A stretch of DNA of 64,000 bases. Source: Luidia sarsii. Lineage: Eukaryota; Echinodermata; Asteroidea; Paxillosida; Luidiidae. Each line of letters begins with the position of its first letter. The first letter of the stretch is position 1. Where the stretch lies: positions 22,061,367-22,125,366 of the forward strand of contig OX465101.1 of assembly GCA_949987565.1 (NCBI GenBank). Direction: 5' to 3'. The notes beneath the pieces were generated by a model. It made no database searches. It worked only from the letters and a program-made list of their open reading frames with translations, and had not been told where the DNA came from. Positions 23,656-35,600 of the stretch are shown here, in pieces. Made by a program: the position numbers and the translations under genes.

Positions 23656-24328
23656 TTTTTGCATTTTACTCCTGGATTATTTTGTGTAGTGACAGAGGTG
23701 GCAATACCATATGCACGCAGGGCTCGTTGTTTTGCATGAAATTGTAACCACAGAATCTAATTGCATCCTACTGGGGTGATGCCCAGTCTCGTAGCAAAAA
23801 CCCTCTACACATTGCATGCATGTACACTTGAGCTTGCAGTTCTTAGTCATTGCATCGTGAATGTTTAAAGGATTGGTCCGAGCACTAAACTGACCCTCCT
23901 GAATCTTGGCCAGTTGGTCTGCAGACAAACACTGCAATATAAGGAGCAATGAAACTCAGTGCACCTACATATACAGACCTGTATAGATACCCACAGCAGA
24001 TATTGTACTACATTGTATTTGGAACAGTCGTTACTGTTTGATTCTGTGTCATACACAGAACTTTAATTTGGATGCTACACGCATGTAGAGAGTATGTCTA
24101 TTGAGAACACTTAAAACACAAATGATATCCACGCGCTCAGTGTTGTTAAAGCTGATGAATGTCTGGGGGGGGGGGAATCACTTTTGAAAAAAAGGAATAC
24201 AAAATTCTTTATAAGCATGAAATGGTAGACCATGTGTTGCAGGACCATCCTTGGAGGCCCTTGAGAGAGAGGATCTGCAAAACACCAGCCCTTCTAACTC
24301 GCCTATGATCTTTAATTTTTACTTTTGA

Positions 24329-24400
24329 TTGGAGCGGGACGTGAACCCGAGACCTCTGGTTTTGAACCCGAGGTCTCGGGTTCAAGTCCCGCTCCCGTCA
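24329..24400. repeat. Inverted duplication of a tRNA 3' half
   Basis: GAGCGGGACGTGAACCCGAG at 24331 and CTCGGGTTCAAGTCCCGCTC at 24375 form a 24-bp stem with one mismatch and a loop of about 20 bases. Each arm carries a T-arm with a B-box-like GGGTTCAAGTCCC. It looks like two tRNA 3' ends head to head. Confidence 0.65.
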
Positions 24401-24974
24401 AAGTTTGATTTGCCTAGTTTTCAAAAAATTTCAAAAGTTCATAATCAGTTTCTCCTTTATTTGTTTTGGCTTCAAATTTCTATGTGCTTGCAAATACTAA
24501 AAAAAAAGAAGTTTAAATGCTTATTTTGATTTGCGACTTTTAAGAATACATTAAGCGTTTGGCGCCACTTGTGTATGAGTGTATGGTACGATGTAAATGC
24601 ATTACCGGTAATAAGCAAAAGTATGTACGAGTCCTAAGTGTGATGGAAAAAAAAAACTAATAAAGGCATTATTTAAAATCAAATGTTACGGCCAATGTCG
24701 TTCAGGAATTGTCTTTTGTACGAATGTCAAATTTTTGTTATGGTCACTAACATCATGTCACTGTCAAATGGCTGCTTCTCCCATACCTTCCTACTTGGAG
24801 TCGGACCCATATAGGCATCTACATGTGCCTTTGTACAGCTCTCACTCAACACTTTAGGCAATGTGTATGTACTTTGCCTGTTGCCAGGAGACTAAATTAC
24901 TTGATGGCCATATATTACCATGTACATTCCATTGTAAGTCCATGCAAAGACCACACTGTCCTAAACACTGAGTT

Positions 24975-25058
24975 ACCGGCTTTTCCCAGAACCATACTCC
25001 ATCTCAAAAGAGATAACTTACATGGTGTCACCGCAAACTCTCCACCTTTTGCCGGCCC
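24975..25058. mobile_element. FB2 half-copy (reverse arm)
   Basis: ACTCCATCTCAAAAGAGATA then TGGTGTCACCGCAAAC, the inverse of the FB2 left arm at 22268. 25059-25709 shows nothing recognisable. Confidence 0.65.
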
Positions 25059-25709
25059 CACCCACAACTTGTTCTCCTGACTCAGCTGAGATATCCGATA
25101 TCAAGAAGTGATTGTCAGTCAGTCACTAAGGATCTGTGACTGGCATTTTGTTTTAAGAAGCCAACAAGAGTGTGTTACATGCTTACTGCTCATGCTCATT
25201 GCCTCCATGTTGATCTGAGATATCTCAGTTGCACCTCTTGTGGGCACCGTGGAAGAGTGACCGACAACTTCATGGGAAGGTGGCCTCCAGGATTAACCAC
25301 AGCCCACCGTGGTCTCCCGAGATTTGACTGGACTAAGGGAGGTTTTATCAGAGGTCTCGGGCTACCTCGAGGTAAAAATGTGGAGGATTTAGAGGTGCCG
25401 AGGACTGATCAGAGGCTATGTTCAGACACTGTACTACAGAGACCGAAAAATGTCTATCATTTGCAGTCATAGCGGGAGGTAAACATTTCATTGCAAACCC
25501 CTTGCGTTCATACTCACAGTTCAACTAAAAACAGTCTATCTCTGGTACTAAGAGGTCACACACTTTGCTGGACCCTGAATCCCAACTTCCCTTCCGGCTA
25601 GCAAGAGTGCACGTAACATCATCGCGTCCTTGTTTTTCTTGTGGTTTGGGCAGTGACATAAATTATGTAATGTGCCTGCTCGTCTGCCTAAACCGGATGT
25701 GGTTATGAG

Positions 25710-25913
25710 ATAGACCGTTCAGACACGTTAAGGTTTGTAGACCGGTCTACATAGACTGGTCTTCGTAGTCTAGTCCACCCCTCCTCAGCGGTCTAAGATA
25801 GACCATTTGTAGTACCCAAAACGGTCTACGTAGACCGTTCAGACAAAACTAGATAGACCATTTTCAGTTTAAACCAAAGATAGACCACTTTTAGTACGGT
25901 GTCTGAACGACCC
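25710..25913. mobile_element. TIR element with AGACCGTTCAGACA ends
   Basis: Left end GACCGTTCAGACAC (25712) and right end GTGTCTGAACGACC (25899-25912) are inverted. Inside are repeated GGTCTAC, GTAGACCGTTCAGACA and AGATAGACCA motifs. About 204 bp, non-coding. Confidence 0.72.
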
Positions 25914-26688
25914 CAAAGACTGATTGATGATCAGGGTATTTTACGGTTGTGATGGATTGCTGGAGCAAGGCTGACCTCGGTAGAACTTGAGCATTGAGGG
26001 TCGTGCTACTTGTGTCTGGCCAAATATATAACAGGAAAGGATCTTCAGAGTACTGGTATTGATATTACTCATACTCATTCTATTTAAACACAAACTTGGG
26101 AAATTGACACAAACTAAAGCTACATAAAATCGAACGACACATTTGGATATTATTTTAGGATATTAGGAGGATATTAGGAGGATAGAGACATTTTAAGGTA
26201 TGGAGCTACTTGAGAATTGAGGAAGTAAGTCCGAAAGAAGGCCAATGCTTGAAGGCTTGATTAAACAGAAATATGACACTAAAAATGCTCAGTGCACTTA
26301 TGGCAGCTTGTGTGTGTTTGCTATAGCTCCAGTACTGTGTGGTAAATGGCCTATACTTCCTGATACTATATACATTGTACTTCATGCACAAGTTACATGT
26401 ATAGGTACATGAAATGTAAGAAACTGTATTTCGAAAGACTCACACCCTACTAACTCTTCCAATACCAGCTGCTTTGCAGGATACTGAGAGAAATTGGATC
26501 CGTTGGGGACTTGGGTGGGTGCAACATTAAATATTATGAAACCGAACTGAGGAACTAGAAGTGATCTGTGGTTTATTGCCAACAGACTTTGGCAAAGTTT
26601 TTGCAAAACGATGTGCCGTGTGCACCACTAAGAAAAGGGCATGCATGTGTCACATCGAATGAATGCTCTTGTTGGAGTTAAGGGGAAG

Positions 26689-26812
26689 CTTTCACAGAGC
26701 CTTACGAAGCATCGTTTCTCAACTTACGATGGATGACCCACTCATCCAAAGTTGCGTTAGGCTGTATGGTTTCTGTGCATCACTCATATCTTCTTGTCGA
26801 TGAAATCGGTCA
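26689..26812. mobile_element. FB3 element, diverged copy
   Basis: CTTACGAAGCATCG, CAACTTACGATGGATGACCC and GTATGGTTTCTGTGCATC match the FB3 family (better copies at 31492, 39975 and 45760). Confidence 0.65.
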
Positions 26813-26889
26813 CAGGTCTCATGTCTGATTTGTTTTTACATATTTTCTTTATACTCAGGGACTTATACTTTATACTCAGCTGTTCAGGG

Positions 26890-27120
26890 CCTATTTTTAC
26901 GGAGCCGCTCAAGCATGGAAATCTGCTAAGCAGGAAAAGTCTTCCTTCTGTAAACAGGTTTACACACCACACAGCAATGTAATGTCAATTGCTTAATTGT
27001 GACTTACATTCCACCGTTCTTTCCTTAGCATGAAACACTAGTGAAGTTTGGGCTGGCAAACTGATGCTGATGCTATTATATTATGACATTTTGTGCTTGA
27101 GCAAATTTTGGCCCCCATAT
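26890..27120. mobile_element. FB4 element, diverged copy
   Basis: GGAGCCGCTCAAGCATGGAA, TCTGCTAAGCAGGAAAAGTC and CTTTCCTTAGCATGAAAC correspond to the FB4 element at 53392-53632. The right end is decayed. Confidence 0.55.
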
Positions 27121-27449
27121 GTCTTACTCGCTCAGTGCGTATGTATTTGGCTTGCAGCATTACATGCATGCATGTATGCCTTGTATTCATAACTGGACTA
27201 TCTGTATAATAGTGTGCATTCAGTGCTATTCCCTGGGTGTGTCAAGGTTACTGCAAATCATGGAGTAGGGGAGTGGATAGATTTACTTGATAACATTTCC
27301 TGGGGGGTGTTGAGTCCAGTGTCTGCACTAGGATGCAATGATGATGTCACCAGTGGGGCTACTCCAGAAAGGGCCTACTATGGGATAGCCAGGTTTGCAA
27401 ACGACTGGAAGATGTGCAGCGCTTATTGTCTGCCAATCTGCGTTTGTGT

Positions 27450-27770
27450 CAAAACTCACTGGTCTATGGCTTGAAACAACACAAAGTCTCTATTGGCTTT
27501 GGGCTGAAGCTAACACTACTGATAGGTAGCCACTTCCCTAGACTCAGTGTGTAATTGAAAGCCTTATCCACTGAATTTGGACATCTACATATGGTCTCTG
27601 TATATAATATGTCTCACTCTCTGTGTTTGCATCCACACTCACCAGCTATGGCTTCAAACAACACACACGTGTATAGGATTCTGTGGCTGACGGAAGCCAC
27701 TGCATGGGTAGCCACTTCCCTAGACTTGTGTGCCGATTGAAAGCCAGAACTGATGAATTCGGACAGGGAC
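27450..27770. repeat. Direct tandem duplication, 182-bp period
   Basis: ATGGCTT(C/G)AAACAACAC and GGTAGCCACTTCCCTAGAC occur twice; the second motif is at 27525 and 27707. Each is followed by a diverged ATTGAAAGCC segment. Short frames here are not convincing genes. Confidence 0.7.
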
Positions 27771-28026
27771 ATAATTAGCCCATTGACCTGTGTATACAGG
27801 CAGTCTCATCAATTTCTCAGGTACATGTAGGTGAACTGTGTAAGGCGGCTAGGCCTATATGATATGTTAATGCCTTTCCCAGTAAAATCCATCAACTCAG
27901 TGAAGCTCCACGACCATTGTCACTTGCTGGCTGGACCTTGTGGAAACCTTCCATGCACATGTGCAGGACTAAAACATGTTAGATGAGGTAAATTTGAAGA
28001 CAATTTGCATGATGGAAGAACAAAGT

Positions 28027-28240
28027 GAAAGGTTTGCGATGACACCATGTAAATCATCTCCTGGGAGATGGAGCTGGTGGCTCTGAAAAGAGGCGGTAAC
28101 TCAACATTTTGGGCAGTTTGTGCTCTGCCCATCATTAGGGGACTAACGGACCTAATGACAAACTGAGTCTCCTGACAATGAGTACAAACTGCCAGAAACG
28201 TTGAGTAATCTGCTCTTTCCACAGTCACACTCCATCTCAC
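28027..28240. mobile_element. FB2 foldback element
   Basis: Left arm AAGGTTTGCGATGACACCAT through GGTAACTCAACATTTTGGGC; right arm ACTGCCAGAAACGTTGAGTA through CACACTCCATCTCA. The arms are complementary; the outer right end is decayed. Confidence 0.72.
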
Positions 28241-28282
28241 AATTAATGATGATGATACATGATGTTCAACCTGTGCAGAGTG

Positions 28283-28289
28283 TCTGTTA

Positions 28290-28322
<33 letters not shown>

Positions 28323-28376
28323 CCTGCCTGTCTGTCTGCCTGCCTGTCTGCCTGTCTGCCTGTCTATTTGTCTGTT
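28283..28376. repeat. (CTGT/CTGC)n microsatellite
   Basis: About 23 tetranucleotide units of CTGT with CTGC and TTGT variants. It yields spurious Cys/Val/Ser frames on one strand and Gln/Thr/Asp/Arg frames on the other. Confidence 0.95.
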
Positions 28377-29972
28377 TCTTGGTGTGTGTTTTTTCATGTT
28401 GGCAGATGACGGAGCAGAGACAGCATACAGTCATAACTTCATGTAGGCGAAGGGCAAACCCTCAATCACTGAATTCCATTCTCACTGTATCAAAATCATA
28501 ATATATACATGCCTACTAGATTTGGCTTGTTTGGAATTTAAAGTGGATGATAAAACAATTGCGATAGGCTGTAGAATAATCAGTGCTTATATGTGAAGTT
28601 ATAGATTGGTCCAGTGCTGTAAAACAAATGGTTGATTTATTTTTTTTGAAGCTATGACAGATATGGGTTGAAAGTCTGTAATGTGCAATGGGGCTTCTGT
28701 GATATAGCCACTGTGACATGTACTTCCTTGTACATGTACATCTCACCTTGCTCATTACTAGTGGTGTTGCAGACTAAACTTTGGATTTGTTTCAGTCATT
28801 TGTCAAGTTCAAATCACACCAAAGATGGGACAGTTATTGCGGCAATGTTTTGACACTGCATCCCAGTGCAGTGCATAGAGTGTGCAGCGGAATCCATTTC
28901 CCATTATCCGAGTTGTCTGCAACAGAAAGCACAGCAACAGGAAATGGGCATCTTTCCTGTGTCACAAACTCAGTCAGGAATGTATCTCCATCATTGCATG
29001 TTGTATACCGGTAGGTGTCATTCATGAACACTCAGCAGACTAGTGCAAGTTTAAAGTCAAAGGTTCAGTCACTATTATAGCTTTGATTACAACTTCAGTG
29101 ATTCCGTAATTTTCACACCACCCTGGGTTCTCATTTCAGTTCATTTCAGTTCATTTTTTTTATAAGCTGAGCTACTGCTTTGCATTGCGTGAAGTCTAGC
29201 GTAGCACAATTGATCAGGCGATGATCTCAATGAATAACTCCAGTTAGATTAACATTTCACAAAATTAGGCCCGGCCGGCATGATTGGCAAGTAAGATGGC
29301 TGCCAAAAATGGGAGTTCATGCATGTCCAGACAACAACAGGATGTCGGTTGGTGATACGGGGGTGTTTCCCCCCCCCCCCTTGAGATATGCCAACTCGGT
29401 GTGTTTCCTGAACTCCCTTGCACAACCCATTGTGTTGCTGGATTTCCCCCTTTGGAAGCCTTGCAAGACATCAGATGGTGGGGCTTTGCCAAGTAGTGAT
29501 GAACTGCAAAAAGGAGCCATGAGTGGGAGTTAAAGACGAAAACATAAATGCCTTCCTGTTCCCTTGCCAAGTGCTCCCAAAATATTATTTTTTTCAACAT
29601 GATCTGTAGGGAATTCATTACCCAGGTGCAAGCAAGCACCTCACCCCACCTACCTTGGGAGGTTTGATTGACAAAAGCCAAGCTCCTGCAGTGGCACAGC
29701 TATTGTCCCCCAAAAAAACCTTTTTAACAAAGAGTCTTAACCACAAATAAAAAACCCAAGGTGCACACATCTTTGCTCACTCTGGACCAAGACGCCGAAC
29801 CAACAAGTTCAGCTTTCCAGCACTCCCTACTGTCCATACAACTCCTTACCTGGTTTGCTCTGACACGGAGCAGGCCATGAATTGCTAGTGTTTGCTCCTA
29901 TACAGGGACTGTCTCCTCCGTGGAAGGACAAACTATTGTGAGTAGTACTAGTAGTGCCCTTTAACCAATTAT
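28377..29972. other. Gene-free stretch
   Basis: No exon recognised. It contains a C-run near 29370. Overlapping frames on both strands at 29265-29681 show no family features. Confidence 0.45.
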
Positions 29973-30158
29973 TTACCAAAAGCAAATTAGAATTTAGTGG
30001 GCCTGATGTTTCGATCCCAACAGGACCTTTCTCAAAGGCCTGAGAAAGGTCCTGCTAGGATTGAAACGTCAGGCCCACTAAATTTTAAGATTTGCATTTT
30101 GGTAATTTTAGTCAGTAAGCAGTTTGTAAACAGTCAGTGAACATTTTTGTATATCACT
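29973..30158. mobile_element. FB1 foldback element, near-complete reference copy
   Basis: Two arms meet at the centre: GGACCTTTCTCAAAGGCC then TGAGAAAGGTCCTGCTAGGA. Outward they read GGGCCTGATGTTTCGATCC and its complement, then AATTTTAGTCAGTAAGCAG. The whole could fold into one hairpin. There is no coding capacity, so it is MITE-like. Confidence 0.85.
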
Positions 30159-30299
30159 TTAAAAATAAATTAGGGGAATAAATAATTCCACAAAAACCCT
30201 AAAGATCCATGAATTCAATAATTGTCTGCCCTGCTCAACGTAATAAGCACCGACTGTTCAGCAACTTCAGTGATTTGCCTGATGTCGGATGATTGAAAG

Positions 30300-30375
30300 A
30301 GTTGGGTGGGAATTGAACCCACGACTCCAGCTTTCTAGTGCATGTCTTAAACATTTGACCACTGAACTGGTCGGG
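30300..30375 (-). repeat. tRNA-like sequence
   Basis: The minus strand reads GACATGCACTAGAAAGCTGG then GTGGGTTCAATTCCCACCC, a good T-arm stem and B box (GGTTCAATTCC). It is related to 21668-21740. The 5' half is degenerate. Confidence 0.55.
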
Positions 30376-31490
30376 GGCGTGTGGCGGATTCAAATAATGT
30401 ATAGTGGCGATGATGAATGAAGGCAACTATGAATTAGTTTGAACGAAACTGTGAAGTAGTATGCTGAATTCGTTTCCAATGAAGGAACACTTCTCACCCA
30501 TGACTGAGGGAGAGACTAAAAGAATGTACCAAATGACATTTATAGAAGCACACACACACTCAGAGAAATAAGACACCAAGATCGTGTGGGGTCCTCTGAA
30601 TGAATGTAACATTTCAAGCGGAAGGCTGAAGAGATACGCAGCTAGCCAGCCAACCATATGAGACAGATGGTACTATATGAGACCGCATAGGCCTACTCAC
30701 CTTCACAGCTCACCAAACATCTTGCACTCTGCTCAAAGACTTATTGACTGCAAACATGCCCATCAAAGGGAGTGGGCACGGAGTTTGGATCAATGGCGGA
30801 CCTTTCTCAGAGACATTCTGCATTTGTGAATGGTCCTCCCAGGATTGGCCAATCTGCATTCTGCCCCGAAAACAGTCCTGCTCAGATCAGACCTTAAACC
30901 CAATGTTTTTGTGTGTCTTGTTTAGCTTCCGATTCCAAATCAGCAAGGCTACCCCCTCGGAACATGATACATTCTGGAAGTTTTAATAAAAGCAAAGTCA
31001 AATACACATGGACACTACTTGAGAGAGTTACCACATTTCACTGCACAGTTTCAAAACTCTTTTCCATTTTAATACGAGCAATATAAAGCCGGGAATACAC
31101 AAAAACACTTTATGGCTCCAATAACTTTAACATCCTAATCATTCAGATGCCACTCGAGGCAAACTGGAAGCACAAAATTCTAATAACTGATCTGATAATA
31201 AAATCCACTCCGTACTAAATGGGTAAAAAGCCAACAGCAATAAAACAATGTTATCAGGAAGCTTATGCCGGGTATATAATGAAAAAGTAATAGTTTTAAC
31301 AGGAACCTTCTTCTTAATGCAGCCAAACCCAACAGTTGCAAGGGGGAAAGATTGGCGGAAGCCTTCAGGCCAAAAAGAAGTGTCTTTGGAAGCGTGCCAC
31401 GCAAAACAAGTCTCTTCTCAAAAGCACAGTCTGCCTTATGACCGAGTACAGCTTGAGCAGTCCACCATACATGTTAAGCACTATGGAAGT
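30376..31490. other. Gene-free stretch
   Basis: No exon or array recognised. Confidence 0.4.
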
Positions 31491-31491
31491 A

Positions 31492-31643
31492 TAGGTGTCG
31501 ATTTCACCAAACCCATCGTAACTTTGATCCATCGCAAGACAATGAGCGATGCACAGAAACCATACGGTGTATCACAACTAACGATGGGTTATCCATCATA
31601 AGTTGAGTTACGATGCATAATAAGGCTTTGTGAAATCCAGCCC
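31492..31643. mobile_element. FB3 element
   Basis: Ends GTGTCGATTTCACCAAACCC and GGCTTTGTGAAATCCAGCCC are inverted. The inner part has GAGCGATGCACAGAAACCAT and AACGATGGGTTATCCATC. Confidence 0.78.
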
Positions 31644-31961
31644 TGGCATTATTAAGAGGGCGTCTTAACTACTGGCCAATGGCTGGAACTGACGCACGGC
31701 TACAGCTGCTAGCAAGCGGCTTCCATTGGCACGTGTGCTATTTCCAGCCATAGCCAATTAAATTCAGCACAGCCTGTGCCCTAATTTCCTTCATTATTAG
31801 CATAGCTCCTTTTATCAGGGGAGCTCAGGAAGTCAGCCTAATCATCTATAAGAGTCTGAGGAAGGATGATCCAAGGAGTATTCAACAGGAAACAAGGTTT
31901 CAATTCTTGGTAAACTGGAAATACAGATAAGTTGCAGTACTTAATCAAATGGAACAGAATT

Positions 31962-32045
31962 CTCAATACAAACTAAACTCTCAATACAAACTAAACTCCC
32001 AAGACGGGGACTGCTAGGCAGTAACTGACTGCTAGGCAGTAACAA
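31962..32045. repeat. Two short tandem duplications
   Basis: TCAATACAAACTAAACTC occurs twice in a row (18-bp unit), then GACTGCTAGGCAGTAAC occurs twice. Confidence 0.85.
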
Positions 32046-32048
32046 AGA

Positions 32049-32054
32049 TTTATT
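32049..32054 (-). terminator. Candidate poly(A) signal of the SLX4IP-like gene
   Basis: AATAAA on the minus strand, about 440 bp after the stop codon. The position is plausible but unproven. Confidence 0.3.
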
Positions 32055-32494
32055 AAGTAACAAGGATGCAGCATTGGTGTGCAAGAATGGGTAACCCTCA
32101 GTGGTCTCAACCAAATTGGCAGACTTACAGTAGACCCTTGAACCCATCTTGTCCCTTCTAAGCCAAGTCCATGCTATTGCTTATGGCTTCGGCTCCAGCT
32201 CACTCCGTAGTCTATGGAAGCCAGTTGCTAATGGCTACAGGCAATTCCACTCAGACAGTTAGACCTGTGTGGTATTTCGAGACGTAGCCTCTGAATTTGG
32301 CACAAAGCCTTTCTCCTGCCATAGTGGGAGTCACCGGCAGAACACTTCAGGATACTCTGTGTGGAACGGCATTGAAGGTCTCCGCGGAACACCAGTAGGA
32401 GCGTCTGCAGTGATCAACCTTGCGGATGAAGACCCTTCCTTAGCGCAAAGGCCTCCACTCGATTGCAGAGGTAATCCAATGGGCACGTCATTCA

Positions 32495-32674
32495 TCAGCG
32501 TCTGCCGGGCCCGGCCCCGGCCATCTGAAACCGCCTGCCCAGGATGGTGGAGTCTCCGCAGGGGGTGGTCGTCTCCATGACGACCCTGGCCTCCCCGGCG
32601 GAGACCTGGAGAACGTCCATGCAGATCTTGGTCAGCGCCTCGGGCAGCAAGACCTTGCTGACATAGTCCAAGTA
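32495..32674 (-). CDS. SLX4IP: SLX4IP-like exon 8 (last)
   Basis: 60 codons including TGA; acceptor GGTTTTGCCTGCAG. It reads YLDYVSKVLLPEALTKICMD and then VLQVSAGEARVVMETT. VLLPEA followed by an Ala-rich helix is the signature I know from the C-terminus of PWWP3A/PWWP3B. The final part (GRRFQMAGAGPGRR) looks unconserved. Confidence 0.75.
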   Translation of the reverse strand, partial: YLDYVSKVLLPEALTKICMDVLQVSAGEARVVMETTTPCGDSTILGRRFQMAGAGPGRR

Positions 32675-35600
32675 CTGCAGGCAAAACCGAATGGGAGGAC
32701 CACCAAAAGCACGACGATGACGACAGTTTTCCACTATTTCAGAGCGGTCGGACAGTTTCAATGAATCAAGTTATCGTGCCGGTGGGTCATTCATCGTGTC
32801 TAATTCAGTGAGGGCATGCCCCTGCTCATTGCATAATGAGCGCAGAATGCTCGGTGCTTTGCTCGATTGCCTTCCTAAAGGAACACGGGCAGCTTTTCCC
32901 CGCTTGTGGTTTCGTGAGCAGGCAAGTGTGCAAAGCACCGAGAGTACATAGGTAATTACATATCGAGGGGGGCAAACCCCCATTGAAAGTACATTACCAC
33001 AGATGCAAAATCATACATCTACGTTCTCACTAGATATGTAAAGATAGTCATGTTCATCTTACTGGTGAATAATAACACCTTTAAGTATGAAAGGATAGCA
33101 CTTATTAAAAACCACCCAGTTGGGAAGAGTGTAAACGTGTACATGTCAGACTATCTGACCAGATACCAAGGGGTACGAGATCACATCCCCAAGCTGCAAA
33201 GACTTGGGAAAGTACCGAGCTGGCAGTGAGTTTAGATCCATCAGATATCGCAACCTTACTTCGGGTACGCCCTCACCAACATAACTGACAACATCCACAC
33301 TCTTTTACTCATCTTATAACGCTCTTTGTCTGAGTTTTGGACCTCTCTTAGTTCCTGAGCATATTTCCAAACCAAGTCTTCCTTTGTTTAATGGCAAGTA
33401 CAGGGAAAGTTCAAATTAGGGCCGTTCTCACTATGAAAATAATCGCGATTTGAATCGCGATTCAAAAACTCTTTTTTTTTGGTCGTGTTCACACAGGTCA
33501 AATAATCGCATCGCAAATAAACACGAGCTGATTGCAGTTAGCATGTGGTCGCGCTGCGCAAGCGGGAATGGCGGGACTCGCTGACGAAAGTAAACAAAGC
33601 CTGTGCTGCACTTCCTGGCAGTAAGCTGCTGGCAGGAAATGCCATGCTTGCGCAATGCATCGTGGGCTTAAAAAAGCAACGGTGCGATTTGAGTGGAGTG
33701 TTCCCACACACATCGCGTCGCAAATAAACGCAATTATTTGAAAAAGTCTCACTCTTTGAAGAGTCCAAATCGCAATTCAAATCCCACTAATAATCGCATT
33801 TATTGTGTCCCCACACACAAAAAGAGTGGATTTTGAATCGCGATCCAAATAATTGCGTTTATTTGGTGTAGTGGGAACGGCCATATTGATACCAGCAATT
33901 ATGGCATGGAGTGAGAATGGGGTCAAATCTTGATAAGGTCAATAGTTCTGGTGAACATGACTTCTGTGAGAACTATGGCACGGAGACCTCTTTCCGCCTC
34001 TTTAACGACAGCGTGTTCAAAGGAAAGCGTCCAATCTTTCACACCATAAAACAGCTGGAGCAATGCAGCAAAACATTGTTCAACACAGATGGTACCCTGT
34101 GGGCTGTAGGACCCATAAAGGGGGCTTTCTGATGAGATGGTTACCGGTGATAAGGACATCCTTACCTTGTTATGACGTGCGCAGTAGACTTTGACCAGTT
34201 CCCTCATGACACATTCGACTTGATCTTCAGTGTACGGGCCGTAACAGGCCTCGTATATCAAATTAGCTGTTGGAGGGGAAAATAGACAGTAACTTCATTT
34301 GAAGCCACAATCTTGCTAACCGGACAGTCTCTTTTACTCTTTTAAGCTGACACATAAATCCCTGTTACGCTCTTTTGGCTCATTTGCACAACCAGTCGGA
34401 ATGGAGAATTTTCAAAAAGGCCGTTCAAATACTTAGACTGCCCTCTGAACCCGCCTTGAATGATTCTCGCCCATTCCTGATAGATGGTGTAAAAATGCAG
34501 TTTGAATGTAGTTGGAACATGATAGGAGAACTAAGAAAGCTGTCAGAATATTCTGACTGCACTTTGAGTATCCAGGCATAATAGGCAAAGAATTTTCAAA
34601 TCCAAGCAAGCATACAAGCATTATTATTATTAGTACCGGGTAGTTTTTATTCCGCCAAGGAAAACAAACAAGAAGTGTATTCAAGGTGAGAAAGGTCATA
34701 CAGTCTTTATCATTGAAATTCAAGGTGGGAGATAAATAGATGAATAAATACCAAAACAAGGAGAATATTATGCACACGTATCAGCGATGTGATAGGTTAG
34801 GATGAGAAGGGGAAGAGATGGGGCAAGGACTGGGGATGAAGGGGAAGAGATTGGGCAGGAGGGCAAGAGGGAAGGAGTAAACAAGCAGAGTAAGGACAAT
34901 CCAATCTAAGATGGCCAGGAACAAAAGTGAAAAACACTGTGACTCAAAAGCCTGTTCCTCCATACCTCTCGACGAGCCGCCAATCTTGTACTCAGAATGT
35001 CTCTTGCAAGGTTGCTAAAAAATATTTTAAAAACACACACAAGATTGGGAAAAAGTGAAGAAAAAAATGGATTTCTGTTATTCCATTTTGGCTTGCAAAA
35101 TTCACCACTGTTAGCAGTCTGGCCCATTCCACTTTATATCCGAATACACAGACCTTGCAGACTTCTTACTGCCCACACAACCACATTGCAAATATCAAAC
35201 GTTTAGAGGCCACTGACATTTCAAACCTAGCAGGACCTTTCTTAAAGACCCTACACAACATTGGCAAGATCAAAAAAGCAGAAATGTTCACATATTTACA
35301 TGAAACTTATACAGTTTGAAGATGGTTATGGTAGAAACCTCGCACTGAAATATTTCTGTTTAAAATGCCGTATTTTGGGAGGAAAGAGTACAGAAATAGT
35401 TTAAGTCTCACCCCTAGATCTAAACAATTTTTCGAAACAATTTGTTGAATGCTGCATTTTCGCGAAACAAATGAAGCGGTTTTTCACTATTTTCTCCAGA
35501 CTCGGTTGGGGGATTGAGCTGAAATTTTCACAGGTGTGCTATTTCATGCATATGTTGGAACAGACAACGTATGGATGCTATTCTTTGACCTCGACCAATG

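Noticed and set aside
28243..28501. Cys/Val/Ser and Gln/Thr/Asp/Arg frames
   Set aside because: Translations of the (CTGT)n microsatellite.
34966..35014. Candidate 49-nt SLX4IP exon with good acceptor (TATTTTTTAG) and donor (GTATGG)
   Set aside because: Exon 6 ends and exon 7 begins in phase 0; inserting 49 nt would shift the frame and hit a stop in exon 7. It could still be a rare cassette.
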